Below the pieces are notes generated by a model, which saw only the letters and a program-made list of their open reading frames with translations, had not been told where the DNA came from and did not search any database. A stretch of 64,000 bases of DNA from NCBI RefSeq assembly GCF_000143415.4, contig NW_003314292.1:1748982-1812981 (forward strand), given 5' to 3'. Shown here piece after piece: positions 46,100 to 58,000 of this stretch (positions are counted from its first letter, which is position 1; each line of letters opens with the position of its first letter). The position numbers and the translations under genes were made by a program. The stretch comes from Selaginella moellendorffii. Lineage: Eukaryota; Streptophyta; Lycopodiopsida; Selaginellales; Selaginellaceae.

Positions 46100-48770
46100 T
46101 CTATTCAAATAGATCATGGCCTAGTGGGCAAAGAAGGAGCGAGGAACTTATCTAAGTCCACTCTGAAACAAAGTATTGAGAAGGCTTAAACTCCTTATAA
46201 ATTATCCTTGGAACGACCACCTAAACAACATCAAACAACATTTTAGATTTGTCCGGAGATCTTCGGCGCATCTTTGGAGATGATCCAGACAACTCAATCC
46301 ACGCATTAGCGTAGAAGACACCAAAAATATGAGAAATTGGACTGGCTCTTGGGGAAAATGTTATAATTCATCTATTGAAAGCTAAATTGTTGTAGCACAC
46401 GCATCAGAGTTGTTTGATTGGATAGGGTATGCTCTGCCCTGACCAGAGACTGAAAACATAAGATCAGTGGTATATCAGATGCCGCCGACGACGACGACGA
46501 TGTTGAAGGCAAGCACGAGGTAGCTGCATTTCCGGTGATTATATTCTTTGCTTCTAGCGATCATTCTCTTCCAGGGTGGATTCTAGCCTTGATCCGATCG
46601 ATAGTGATACCACGTCCGAGGTGACTCTTTCTTCTCCTCTCATTGATATTGAATCCTTGAGCAAGCTTTCTGTGCAAGAGCTTCCAAGAGTTTAGCAGCG
46701 AGGATGACGATCTTCCAGCAGAAACCTCGTCAAAGTTCTCTTCCATGTCGTGCTTAGCATCTGACGACTTTTCTTTTCTTTGTTTCGTAAAGGTTTGAAG
46801 CGCTCTTGGCACAACTGGGAGGGCGCCAATCACTTGATCTCAAACATGAAACCAGCTGGTATGGCTTTCCTTGTTTTGTTCTCTTGACATGATCATGGTT
46901 CCTTGCTTTAGATGGTTCTCTCACTTGGCACATCTCACATCCACGAAGTGCGAGGTTTTGAAGTCCTTTCAGGTAGTCACCGCTAGTTTCGACAGCCTTT
47001 CTCCCGGTACAAGTCGTATGTGTTCTATGCATTCATCCTCCATGGTGAGCAACATTACTGGCTGTGAAACAATCTCTCTAATTCTGTGTTGTTTTCACAC
47101 GAAGTGTAAAGGACATGGAAGAGTACTTCTTGCTGCTTCTCTTGGATTTCCCTTGAAGGTACAGTTGTGCATTTAAACTATCTATTTCTTTCTACGTTTT
47201 GGAATCAGGGGAAACGTGAATGCCGAACGACAAAAGCAATTTCGACTATCCTGCCACACTAGTCAATTATCTGCGAGCCTCACGTGGATTTCAAGATCAT
47301 TGGTGGTCACTAGAAACTAGAGTGAAGTATCCAAAATCTCTAAGACACATACTTCTGAAAAATTGAGTTTGAGTTGAGCTCCAAGTTTCAATTATATTTT
47401 AATACAAATAATTTCCATTATATAGATAAAAATATTCTAAAGGACACTTCTTGTTTTAACAATTTAAATATTTATTACATGCCATAATAAGGATGTTTGT
47501 TAAAATATAAAATAAGATGTAAATAAATCATTTATTTCCTTATTTTTCAATTTAAATTTCCTTGGTAAGCTTTTAGTTGATTATGTTAACTTGAGTTGAC
47601 TTATGTTAAATTGAGCTCAACTCATAAACTCAACTCAACTTTGGCTTGCAGAATGAAAATAAAAATATCATTGAAAAAATCTTGACAATCTTGTCAATAT
47701 TTCTAGTAAACTGCATTACTATAGATTTGCAATGCTTAAAGCTAGTTGAGAGTGCCAACTTTGAAATCACATGCAATTTGGTTGCAAATCTAATGAAAAC
47801 TTAACATATTATCCATCCATGGAATAGCCATGTTGTATTTCACCATCTTTTTGTTCAAAGTTCAATAGACCTGGACATGGACAGCCAGGGGGGACCTGGA
47901 CCTCATCGGCCTCCCTGACAGCACGATTGCCCAGCCTCTCACAACGTTTCTGCTGCGCTTAGGGAGCAACGAGCTCAAGAGAGAGTAGGGAGAGGGGGCC
48001 CCCTAGCTTAGGTTAGCTTGGATTGGATTCACCAGTTATCTAATGCCTCCAGCTGGAATTGCCCCAAAAACATGTATATAATATACAATGCACATACCAT
48101 CGTTTTTTTTACAAGCAAAACAAGAGAGATTTACTGCTCTGGACAAACCTGTAATCAAGCAATATATACGAAATCATATGTACATGATTTTGTTTCAGAT
48201 ACCAATGCTACCCTCATACACACCATCCCTCCTCTCAATCTTGAGCTCATTTGGTATTGCCATCGTTTGTTTTTTTCCTAATTTTTCCCTGTTGCTAGAC
48301 TTGACCAAATCGATTGTTTGGAACCATCGTGGATTCACATCCTCACAAACTAGATGAAGTCTCTCTACACATGGGCAACAAATTTTCCAGACAAACCATA
48401 TGAATTAGATAGTTGTGGCAGGGACATGACACTCCATTTCTCTGCTCGATCATAGATTAAAGATCATGACTTCAGCTCTTAGACAGGAAAGTATCTCGCT
48501 TCCCCTTTAGATCACGGGTAGCATTAAAGTAAAGTTGTTGGGTTAAGCGAGAATACGGCATGCATGATCTCGGCCAAGGCAAAGTCAAAATTGCCAGCCA
48601 AATTCTCCTAACTTGCGCCTACCGCGAGAGAATCACATCACATCACGCGGGAAGGCGAGAAAAATTCCAGCATCTCTGGGTGTAGTATAACATCCCCTTC
48701 TGGTTACGCAACTGTTAACGAAGAAAAGAGAAAGAAAGTGTTTAGGGCTCCCTCCCTCCTTGGTAGAGTG
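46100..48770. other. Intergenic region, no confident gene
   Basis: About 2.7 kb upstream of the GRDP and GMD genes. Small open frames occur on the minus strand near 46561-47032; one contains an LKGLQNLALRGCE stretch that looks like a leucine-rich repeat, but there is no continuous model. 47340-47800 is AT-rich. A GC-rich patch lies at 47875-48010. Nothing else is recognisable. Confidence 0.5.
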
Positions 48771-48792
48771 TAGATCTGGAAGACTTGGAAAG

Positions 48793-49836
48793 ATGGATTG
48801 CAAGAAGGCGCTCATCACCGGCATCACAGGCCAGGACGGCTCCTACCTCACCGAGTTCCTCCTCTCCAAAGGCTACGAGGTCCACGGGATCATCCGCCGC
48901 TCCTCCAACTTCAACACCCAGCGCCTGGATCACATCTACATCGACCCCCACATCTCCGCCGCCCGGATGAAGCTCCACTACGGCGATCTCGCCGACGCCT
49001 CCGCCCTGCGCAAGTGGGTCGACGCCATCCTCCCCGACGAAGTCTACAACCTGGGCGCCCAGTCCCACGTCGGCGTCTCCTTCGAGAATCCAGACTACAC
49101 CGCCGACGTCGTCGCCACTGGAGCTCTCCGCCTCCTCGAGGCCGTCAAGACCCACTGCGCCACCACGGGTCGCCAGATCCGCTACTACCAGGCCGGATCC
49201 TCCGAGATGTATGGCTCCACGCCGCCGCCCCAGGACGAGGCCACCGCGTTCCACCCCCGGAGCCCCTACGCCGCCGCCAAGGTGGCCGCGCACTGGTACA
49301 CCGTCAACTATCGCGAGGCCTATGGTCTCTTCGCTTGCAATGGCATCCTCTTCAACCACGAGAGCCCCCGGCGCGGCGAGAACTTCGTCACCCGCAAGAT
49401 CACTCGCGCAGTCGGGCGGATCAAAGTCGGGCTCCAGAAGAAGCTCTTCCTCGGCAACCTCAAGGCGAGCAGGGACTGGGGATTCGCCGGTGACTACGTC
49501 CAGGCGATGTGGCTCATGCTCCAGCAGGAGACGCCGGATGACTACGTGGTGGCCACCGAGGAGTCGCACACCGTGGAGGAGTTTCTCGAGGAGGCGTTTG
49601 GCTACGTTGGTCTCGAGTGGAGGGAGCACGTCGAGATTGATCCCAGGTACTTTCGGCCCACCGAGGTGGATAATCTCCGCGGCTCGGCGGCCAAGGCCAG
49701 GAGTGCGCTGGGATGGAAGCCCAAGGTGTCGTTCAAGCAGCTGGTGGCCATGATGGTGGACTCGGATCTGGAGAAAGCACAGCGTGAGAAGGTGCTTGTG
49801 GAGCACGGGTTTATCGATTCTCATCAGCAGCCGTAG
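48793..49836 (+). CDS. GDP-mannose 4,6-dehydratase (GMD, MUR1 type)
   Basis: This intronless, GC-rich gene encodes 347 residues; the start is the ATG giving [10 protein letters not shown]. It converts GDP-mannose to GDP-4-keto-6-deoxymannose, the first step to GDP-fucose for cell-wall and glycan fucosylation, in the cytosol. The Rossmann NADP-binding motif is GITGQDG (10-16). Further motifs are the [15 protein letters not shown] segment, the catalytic SSEMYG (136-141) and YxxxK (Y159-K163), and [17 protein letters not shown]. The length is normal for the family. Long open frames on the other strands here (including one of over 430 codons) are shadows of the GC-rich code. Confidence 0.97.
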   Translation: MDCKKALITGITGQDGSYLTEFLLSKGYEVHGIIRRSSNFNTQRLDHIYIDPHISAARMKLHYGDLADASALRKWVDAILPDEVYNLGAQSHVGVSFENPDYTADVVATGALRLLEAVKTHCATTGRQIRYYQAGSSEMYGSTPPPQDEATAFHPRSPYAAAKVAAHWYTVNYREAYGLFACNGILFNHESPRRGENFVTRKITRAVGRIKVGLQKKLFLGNLKASRDWGFAGDYVQAMWLMLQQETPDDYVVATEESHTVEEFLEEAFGYVGLEWREHVEIDPRYFRPTEVDNLRGSAAKARSALGWKPKVSFKQLVAMMVDSDLEKAQREKVLVEHGFIDSHQQP

Positions 49837-49839
49837 CGG

Positions 49840-50890
49840 CTTTCCAGTTTTTTTGGCTTGTTCCAGGTTTGCTCTCGTTTGTTTTGCTTCCGATCCGAGA
49901 GTCGGGGTGAGTGAGTGGAGCAAATGAGCGAGCTTTGATCCGTCGTCTTTCTTTCTCGATGAATTCGTGATCACATCCAATAAGTTTTCTCTCTTCCAGC
50001 AGAGCAGGACTTCTTCGTTTGCGCGAGAATACTTGCTATGTAAAAGCTTGGACAAGCCGCAAGAATATAATTTTCACATGTAGCTGGAGTCTTCCGTTAC
50101 TTCTCCTTTCTGTGAAGGAACCGAGAATAATAAGAGAAAATAAGTGGATGATCTTCCACCTCCTTTATGCCGATGACATTCTCCTAATTGCGCTCACATG
50201 GAAAAGTCGTCCCCCAGCACAAATTAGCGGACGCCGCCATCCAAGAATCACAGGAAATGGCGGACAGGAAGGCGGCAGAACCTCAAGGACTGGACGGCCA
50301 CACTTGGCCACGGCCTGCACACCCTCCGGGTAGAACTAATCGACCAGCTGGAATTCTGGACTCCAGCGATGGTGTGATCTATGAACGCAGGATAACACAC
50401 TGTTGGGACTCCGACACGGTCCGAGTTCTACCAAAAGGTGGCGGCGGCCCATCAGTGCCCATTGCTTAATTACGTGCGTGTCTGTCTTGGCGAAGGTGGG
50501 CTTACACTGAGCAGTGCGCGTTTCTTCGGTGGATGGAAGCACAGCGCCAAGGGATGATGCATGCACTTGCAGCCATGACCCGTCAACCTCTTCCCCAGCA
50601 CAAAGTGGGTGTCAAGCGAAAGAGGGGTCAAGGCAAGCCGCAGGAAAACATGACTGACGGAGTAATTCGGCCATTCAACAAAGCCAACGTGAATCCTTCG
50701 ATTTCATGCTTGCTGAGACTTTGTATAAACAGTTGATGAATGACACACCAAGGTCCTTGGGAAAATCATTGCGAAAAAGATTAACTTTGATTTATATTAT
50801 GTAACCAGCACAGAACACTTTACTTTGATCGCAGCAAGCATGTTCTCTTCTCCAGTTGCTCTTTTACTGCCTCTCTTCTCCAGTTGCTCT
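49840..50890. other. Intergenic region with a non-LTR reverse transcriptase scrap
   Basis: At about 50145-50200 (+) the frame reads IFHLLYADDILLIA, the catalytic YADD box of LINE-type reverse transcriptase, followed by unrelated sequence. Open frames downstream (50188-50469 and 50533-50736) show no known domain. Confidence 0.55.
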
Positions 50891-50903
50891 TTTACTGCCT
50901 CTT
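50841..50903. repeat. Tandem duplication of about 29 bp at the end of the NTPase gene
   Basis: The unit CTCTTCTCCAGTTGCTCTTT continues with ACTGCCT and occurs twice in direct succession. The copy nearer the gene contains the minus-strand stop codon context. Confidence 0.85.
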
Positions 50904-52829
50904 CAGTGAAGATGTCAGCTCAAGTGCTTTTATGAAAACACCATCAACGTCTTTGGGACTTGCGACGGCCGAGAAAACAATATATGTTTCATTGTAACTA
51001 ACACTACCAGCAGACAACTGCCTTGAGGGAAACCAATCTGGCTTACCACCCTCTGGACCAATCCAGTGAAAACCCCATCTGATATTCTTGAGAACATAGC
51101 CACCTATATAAAGACTCATGTCCTCCGGCTTGAAGAACTTGTCCACACTCTGCCATTTTTTTATCCCCTTTTGTGGCCCAACAGAAACTCGAAACACGTC
51201 AATGAAGAGCAGATCACTTTCCACTCTTCGAGTCGCAAAGTCAACACAACAGCGTTGCCAGCTGCTGGGGATATAAGTTGTTGGCAAGTGTGTTAGGACT
51301 GCTCCCAGCTTCGAGTCGAAGTAACGAAAAGCTTCGATCTTTTTTCCCTTCAATGGACCCATGCCCCACTGTTTCGCGATGTGGATTACGACCAGTTCCA
51401 CCATAAGTCCAACCAGCGACGGTACAGGGTGTGCGGCCATGCATTCTTCAATGAGCTGCTCCGCCACTTTCATCATCAAGGCATCTCCATCTGCCTTACC
51501 GAAATGCATTCCAACGGCGGCCACAACCATTTCCTTTGCAAGATCAGAAACCAGCGCAAACTTGTCTCCGTTTTGTACAATCCACCGAGGATTGAAATCA
51601 TCAGAGTCAATCCTGCCTCTGCCAGTTATCAGATCCGATAGTGCAGCCGCCGCTCTTCTCCTCCTGACAGGTTCCAAGGCAGCTATGTCCATCACCCACT
51701 GTTCCAAAGTCCTTCGTTGTTGTTCGACATCCCTGGTGCACAGGAACTTCTCCCTGGCCTCGTTATCACGATCTGGAGAACTCGCCGCTGCAACGTAGCA
51801 ATCCACGAAAAGACGTACCATGAGTGGCAAACCTCCCGTCAATGCCTGCATTCCACCAGGCTCGGACAGCAAGCCCTTCCGGGTGATGTACTGCTTGATC
51901 TCCTCAGGCGTGAAGGCTGTGTATTTGCAAAGGTAGTTGCTGTTGTAAGTGGACTTAAAAGCCCTGCTTAACGCTTCATTCCGCCTTGCGTGCAAGCAGG
52001 TTGAGCTTTCCTCCAGAGTTTCCAAAGTAAGCCAGACTTCCATAAGGGAACTGTTGGATGTTCTATCGTCCAAAACATTGTACTCGTCGATCACAAAGAA
52101 CAGGTCGTTGGTGTCTTTCAACCATGTCACCACCTCCATCATCTCCTCCCAATCTGTAATGCAGCACAACCGGTTGCACGTCCGAGTATCCTCCGCAAAG
52201 GCCACCAAGAGAGCCTCCCTGATCGCCGTCAGCAAGCCGGAGCGCTCCTCCGGCATCCTGAAGATGCAAACCAGCCGCGACTTCCTTGCTGCTGTTCCAT
52301 TCCCCTTCGAGAACGTGTGGAGACAATGCAAAGCTAGCATGAGTAAGAGGTAAGTTTTACCCGAGCCGACATTCCCGTCCAAATCTATCACATTTGATAT
52401 CTCATCGTTCTTTCTCGCCGCTGTGAATCTGTCCAGTATGTCCTTGAAGACTGGGCGCCCCACAAGCCAGATGCCATCAGTCTCTGACGAAACGTGCGGC
52501 ACGCTGGGCTGCAAGCTCGGCCATGGCAGCTTGTCAAACACTTTCACCTCCTCGAAATCCACACTTAGAAGCGCTGCGACGGAATCCGCGATGCTCCGCA
52601 CGCGCCGCAGCACTGCATCTGAACGACTGTTGCGGAACATGCCCGCCGCTGACATCTCGTTGCGGCAGCCTGGCGGTAATAGAGCCCTGGCATCTTCTTC
52701 CTTCAAATCCTTGACAGAGAACAAGAGCTGCGACTCCACTACATCCACCAGCTTGCGCTTCGCAGGAGTGGAGTAGCCTGGAAGCCGATCGATCCAATCG
52801 CGGAGGGACTCGTTTTCGTCGGCCGCCAT
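50892..52829 (-). CDS. P-loop NTPase of STAND/Crinkler-like type with SAM-like N-terminus
   Basis: This is a single exon of 645 residues; the start is the ATG at 52829 (MAADENESLRDW). Residues 8-52 (LRDWIDRLPGYS then LKEEDARALLPPG) look like a SAM domain. A P-loop ATPase follows: Walker A GNVGSGKT (152-159), Walker B FFVIDEYN (D248, E249) and a GGLPL motif (332-336) as in STAND-type ATPases. The C-terminal 200 residues (WGFHWIGPEGGKPDWFP) are unassigned. The NTPase plus VIDE[YH]N pattern recalls the NTPase-linked Crinkler-like (CRN) proteins of eukaryotes, but this link is by eye. No homologue sits nearby. The AAAACCCTAAAC stretch just upstream is a telo-box. Confidence 0.72.
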   Translation of the reverse strand: MAADENESLRDWIDRLPGYSTPAKRKLVDVVESQLLFSVKDLKEEDARALLPPGCRNEMSAAGMFRNSRSDAVLRRVRSIADSVAALLSVDFEEVKVFDKLPWPSLQPSVPHVSSETDGIWLVGRPVFKDILDRFTAARKNDEISNVIDLDGNVGSGKTYLLLMLALHCLHTFSKGNGTAARKSRLVCIFRMPEERSGLLTAIREALLVAFAEDTRTCNRLCCITDWEEMMEVVTWLKDTNDLFFVIDEYNVLDDRTSNSSLMEVWLTLETLEESSTCLHARRNEALSRAFKSTYNSNYLCKYTAFTPEEIKQYITRKGLLSEPGGMQALTGGLPLMVRLFVDCYVAAASSPDRDNEAREKFLCTRDVEQQRRTLEQWVMDIAALEPVRRRRAAAALSDLITGRGRIDSDDFNPRWIVQNGDKFALVSDLAKEMVVAAVGMHFGKADGDALMMKVAEQLIEECMAAHPVPSLVGLMVELVVIHIAKQWGMGPLKGKKIEAFRYFDSKLGAVLTHLPTTYIPSSWQRCCVDFATRRVESDLLFIDVFRVSVGPQKGIKKWQSVDKFFKPEDMSLYIGGYVLKNIRWGFHWIGPEGGKPDWFPSRQLSAGSVSYNETYIVFSAVASPKDVDGVFIKALELTSSLKRQ

Positions 52830-52869
52830 GAAAATCCCTAACAAAACCCTAAACAAAAATCCCTAACAT

Positions 52870-54080
52870 CGCGTGCTGCTCGAGAGGTTACCGTATGGAG
52901 GCTTCGTACTTCTCGTCAGACCAGAGATTGTCCAGATTTGTTCGTGGGTAGTGATTTCAGCATTAAGGTCAACTCTTCCTCTATGAAATGGTTGTCCACA
53001 TCTTTCCACAAAGCTCTTCACAGTAGGCTTTCACGTCTTGCTCTTGAACAATTCATCTAGCATCCTGCCAAGTAAGAGGCTGAAGATCTCTGTTTTGATG
53101 AAATGTATATATATATTTCTTAATGTTTCATAAGGACTTAACAACATCAAGATTGCACTCTCACAAGGAGAAATTAGCAAAACTACAAGCACATTCACAC
53201 CTTACTTGGATCTATGAGTTGAAATTACATTGCAATCAAACATCATTTTCACATTGGAAGCATTGGAGGCAGTGAGATGCTATATGGGGTTTCATATGTC
53301 ATAGAGCATAGCTTTCAATTTCACAGTGGAGTCATTTGGGAGTTGAATAGCCAAGAGCAGCATTGGGTATTTGTGTCCTCCAACTCATGGTTAGAGGGGA
53401 CCTACCAAAGACTTAGAAAAAAAAAGCGAAGAGCAAGCTAAAAGGCACTAGAGAGAGAGAGAGTGAGGAGGAGTGAGGGAGGGAGCATGGCAACATCAAG
53501 CATAGCTCTTCTCATTCCTCCTCTTCCTCTCTTATCTCAACAAAAGCTTTTCCACTTTTGGACCTTGATCTAAGAGTTTCTTTGATTCCTTCCATGGAGG
53601 GCTTGTAGAAGTAGAGTTTCACATCCTTCTATAGTGGGGGTGCAACTGCCCACATCTGCCATGCACTATAGCCAGGGTTAGGGTTCTTGGTGTGGTATGC
53701 AAGTTTCAGCAATTTGGGGCTTTTAGTTTTCTAGGATTTCTCTTCATGGCTAGCATCTAGGGGATGTAAAGTGATCTCCTGCAGCAGCACAACATTCTGA
53801 TCCCAGATCTACGAGATTTGAGTGACTTTACATTGCAATATGGCTCTCTTTTTCGGCACCTCCATGAGGTACAACATCACTTGTGGAAACAAGTCCCTAG
53901 CACAAATCTCATTTGTCCTAGGTTTTTAGGGTCATTCACCAACAGTTGGTAGCTAGGGTTTAACTATAGCATATAGAGAGCTTGCATTATTGCAACAAGA
54001 GACCCTCTAAATCCTTAGGAACAAAAGACCTTTTAAATTCCAAGCTTTGGGTGCTTATTTTACTTCAGGACCCTAGGGAG
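52870..54080. other. Non-coding, repeat-derived region
   Basis: About 1.2 kb without coding signal. A GA-rich stretch is at 53448-53485. The right part may belong to the LTR that starts its array near 54270, but no boundary could be fixed. Confidence 0.45.
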
Positions 54081-54830
54081 AAACATTGTGGCCTAACAGC
54101 CCGGTATGGGTACCTTTACCCCCCATTTCTGTCCCAAAGGGAAAGCTCAACCCTTTAAGAAGTGAGGATTAATGAGCCGCATAGTATTCAAGTGGGGCAC
54201 TACTCCACCTGAGTTTGGGGCACCACAATCAATTTCCTTTTTGGGAGTGGAAGTTGCTCTTAAGCATTTCTTTGAGCGGTCTCGAACTCGGTTTTGGAGT
54301 TAGTCTCGGACTCAGTCTTGGAGTCGGCCTTGGACTCGATCTCGGATTCGGTTTCAAACTCGATCTTGGATTCGGTTTCATCTGATGAACTCTTTATGAT
54401 TTTGGTCGTGATTTTAGGGATCCTTTAGCCTTTAACATCTTGTGGAGTTGGTTCTTTACAACTCCACCACCCATAAAAGAAGTTCGATGCCTATATCAAA
54501 CATTTTTATTTAATCTTATGACTTGTTGACTATGTCTCCAAAGGCATCCCTCCACTTAGTGGTGTGCCTAAGTCAGCCTCCTTAACTAAGAAAAAATGCT
54601 AATGAGATCTAAGTGTCCCTATACTACTCACCTCACCTCACCTTGCCCTAGTATAGGGTTGAGATTTGGACTCAACCTTACTTCACTAGAGGGTTGAAAT
54701 TCAAATCCAACCTTTGTAAAATATGTTTATGGATTCGACATCCCCTTGGGGAGTCAAATGTAGCTCCCTATGCTTGGTAGACCCATGATAATTAGCTTAC
54801 CTTTGGCGTGCTTTCAGGTCCTAACATAAT
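54080..54830 (-). repeat. Degenerate LTR related to the insertion at 39365-40987
   Basis: Read on the minus strand, 54080-54230 matches 40263-40420 of the nested insertion (shared ACTTGGATAC-type stretch, GGTACCCA and AGGCCAC..TGTT blocks). 54270-54380 is the same GAGTCC/GAGACC hexamer array. A possible left end TGTTAGGACC is at about 54832 (minus strand). It would be the 3' LTR of the integrase fragment at 55100-56195. Confidence 0.6.
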
Positions 54831-55099
54831 TTCACAAATGGATACTTTAATTGAACTTTGCATAAATATATAAAATTCTACCTTGCAAAAATTCGTCCAC
54901 TAGATCTTGCACATTTTCTAGATTCTCCTCCAATTCCTATATTACTTTGCAGAGCGGAAATCATTTCCACTTTACATGGATCTCCTTCACCTCACATTCT
55001 TGTCACTTGCTCTTATGCACATTGAGGATGGCTTCGACTTCGTATTCTTCCTCCCCTTTGATAACCCCTTTTTTCCAATCGGTTAAGGGTTTTGGGATA

Positions 55100-56195
55100 T
55101 TTAGGGTTAAACATCCTTGGGTTTGAATTACTGGGTTGAGTGACGTTTTGGGAAGTCCAAATTCAAGAGTTTACAACAAGATGCATATTCCCCTATCTTT
55201 TGGAGAAGTTGGAAGCGTTAAAGCATATTATCAATTTGAGCCTTAATCTCATAAGGTTTTGCAAATTTTCTTAAAGAATTCAAGATTAGTTCATTTCTAG
55301 GAATACATATATTTTACCTTTGGGTCAAATTTCTGGCTGATCCCACTTGGTAACCTTAAGTTTTTGGTGTTTAACCACACCCTATCCCCAACTTAGAGCT
55401 CTACATTTCAATACTTCTAGTTTGCACATTGGTTTACCTTTGTTAAGCCTGTTTTAAAAAATCCCTCATTAGATTCCAAATGTTAAATCTTTCCGCCGTG
55501 AACACCTCTATTGTGTGGGGAACTATCCATGATATGTGGCCATACTGAGTTCTACGGGACCTTCAATAACTCACTCATTAATAACTTCCCATGGACTTAA
55601 CCTGATACTTGAATTTGGTGAATTGTTATACACATTTTTGCAAGTCTTAAATGATTTACCCAATTAATATGGTCTCTAAAGACATAGCATCACAAATAAT
55701 CTTCTAGCCGGTGATAAGCTATGATGAATTTTAACTTGGTATGATATTGCTTTATAAGAGTTCTTCAGAACTTATTGGTGAAAATTTTATTTTGATCTAA
55801 GATAATTTCTTCTGACCTTCCCCGCACTCGAACCACTTGTTTGAAGAATAACTTTGCCATACCTTTCGCAACCACTTTCGTTGTAATAGGTATGAAATGT
55901 GTCATTTTAAAAAACCGATCCACCTTACAAATATCACATCAAACCCCTCACTTGGGGGAATTCCATAATGAAGTCCATCGTAAGATATTTCTATGGAATT
56001 TGGAAGATCTAAAATTGGGAGGCTTTGTAATAAGCCCCCACTAACTTTAATTATGGCTTTTACTTGCTGGCATATTGGATATGTTTTTATATAGTTTTGA
56101 ATATCCTTAGCCATGTTTAGCCAGTGATACTTTCTTTTGAATAAACCCATTGTCTTGGGCACTCTGCCATGTCCCGTAAGAAGTCTATCATAACA
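55100..56195 (-). pseudogene. Ty3/gypsy integrase fragment D
   Basis: The minus-strand frame from about 56195 reads TGHGRVPKTMGLFKRKYHW, then YPICQQVK (zinc-binding domain), GLLQSLPI and YDGLHYGIPPS (core start). Later frames give THFIPITTKV, EEIILDQNKIF and, near 55400, VGDRVWLNTKNL of the C-terminal part. Stops are frequent. gag, protease and RT are absent. Confidence 0.78.
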
Positions 56196-56215
56196 CTATT
56201 CTAAGGCTACCTTCT

Positions 56216-56450
56216 TTAGTTCCCAAGCCAAAGGAAGTCCCAAGCCCCTAGGAAAGAGCGAGGACAAATAAGTTGTATAGTACTTAAATGGGGCATCATT
56301 ACACTTGAGTCAGGAGCACTACAATTGGTTTCCCCTTTGAGAGTGGGAATTGCTCTTAAGCACTTCTTTGGGTGGCCTCTTTGGCACCACTGGAGTCCAT
56401 GCTCGCTCCCACCTCTAACCCCCACTTTTGCTGTCTAGATTAAGACTAAT
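56216..56450 (-). repeat. Second copy of the LTR module, upstream of integrase fragment D
   Basis: About 56245-56375 repeats 54175-54290 (same order of the TACTTAAATGGGGC, GGTTTCCCCTTT and TTGCTCTTAAGCA blocks). It lies directly against the integrase, so the internal part of the element has been lost by deletion. It lacks the hexamer array. Confidence 0.6.
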
Positions 56451-56459
56451 TTAATATAG

Positions 56460-58000
56460 TTGTTAACTAACAAAATGCACAAATGCCAATAACACAAAGG
56501 TACAACCAACTATCAAAACCATCTTTATTAAGACTAGTGAAACAAAATATTAATTTCCATTGAGCCTAACTATTCATCAACCATTTGAACCACCATAGAT
56601 GGAAAATCTAATTTCCTTAGTATGCCCATAAAGAATAAGTAATCTCACTTCACTCTCAACTCCAATAATATTAATGTTAAGGCATCACTTCAATATCATT
56701 ATTATTTTCATATTTAGATCTCATGATCTTCCCATTCCTTTGTAGAGTACAACACATCTCCATCTAAACATAATTCCTGTAAGCCTTTGGGACCATCCCT
56801 TGACTCTACTAAGTCATTCAACTTTTGGACTTGTTAATCTAACATTCCGTAAATAACATAATTAAGCTAGTAAAAAGCAAAAATGAATCACCCCTCAAAA
56901 CTTTTTAACAATAAAGCTAACCAAAGTCAAAGATACTATATTTAGTATTTAAGACTAATCCTTCAACAACACTAAGCTACAGATAACACTTTATCAAAGA
57001 ATGAATCACTACGTTCAAGACGCAATAAAATCTAACACCATAAACTAAACACAACTAAATAATATTGACTCCGATGGAATCAAAATGCTAACAAGGAGAA
57101 ACCATGCAAGACTAATAACATGATCCTTGCAACACGATATGGTAGTGAGCTCATCATTACTAAATCATTAACAAGTTAAGTAAAGTGTCAATAGTTTTAA
57201 AAGAAATTTACAAGCAATAATTAATCATAAAGCAACTAACAATCACTCTTCTACTCACTTTTATAAGACCTAAATACTAAACTCATATCATCAAATTATA
57301 TATTTGTCCAATAGAAAGGTAACCCTTTAATATAAGTATAGATAAACAACTACTCGAATCCAATCAAACAACAATAAGCTCACTAACATGTATAGCTAAT
57401 AACTCTAAGCATAATCAAAAAGGCTAGCCATACATAATCAACTCAGTTGAAACTAAAATGAAAATCATAATATAAACTCATATAGTATATAGCCTTTTAA
57501 TAGACAAAGTTATAGTATGGGTATTAACATCTCAATTGTAAACAACTAAGTTGGATATCACTATCCTTAGCCAAGGTGTAAAGCCACTAAGACCAAATCA
57601 AAATCAATAAGAGTTCATTACTTTTATAGAGTTTAATGAAATGCAAAGTGCAACTTGCCACTAAATATAACACTATAAAAGAAAGGCACAAAAGTCACCT
57701 TTTTAGAAAAAGGCAATAACCACTTTTCTATGCTAACACTAGACTTTATCCAACTCAATTGCTTTAACCCTAAATATCTGCATTATACAAACTACTTACT
57801 AAGGTCCAAACTAACAAAGTTAACTTTAACCCCTTCATTAGTTTGCAATCATAACCTAGACCAAACCTATAAGGACCTAAGGGGAAAATGCTCAATGAAA
57901 ATCCTAGATCAAACCTACAGGGACCTACACAAAGTGGGACTGTAAACTTCTATAGAGGCCGATACTATGATCTAAGAGTAATAGATAGTTAGCAATTATG
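56460..58000. other. AT-rich spacer, no genes recognised
   Basis: About 1.5 kb of AT-rich DNA. A CCTAGA(C/T)CAAACCTA..GGGACCTA stretch is repeated at 57855-57882 and 57901-57928. No protein domain. Confidence 0.55.

Noticed and set aside
46561-47176. Small open frames with an LRR-like LKGLQNLALRG stretch
   Set aside because: There is only one repeat-like unit, no continuous exon model and no second repeat; not enough for a gene call.
48760-48792. Upstream extension of GMD
   Set aside because: It begins at a non-ATG codon and adds residues not seen in the family; [10 protein letters not shown] is the natural start.
48742-50055. 437-codon open frame antisense to the GMD gene, and further long frames on the same strand
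   Set aside because: They are shadows of the very GC-rich GMD coding sequence: valine, glycine, leucine and glutamate low-complexity composition with no domain, while the plus frame is a complete, conserved enzyme.
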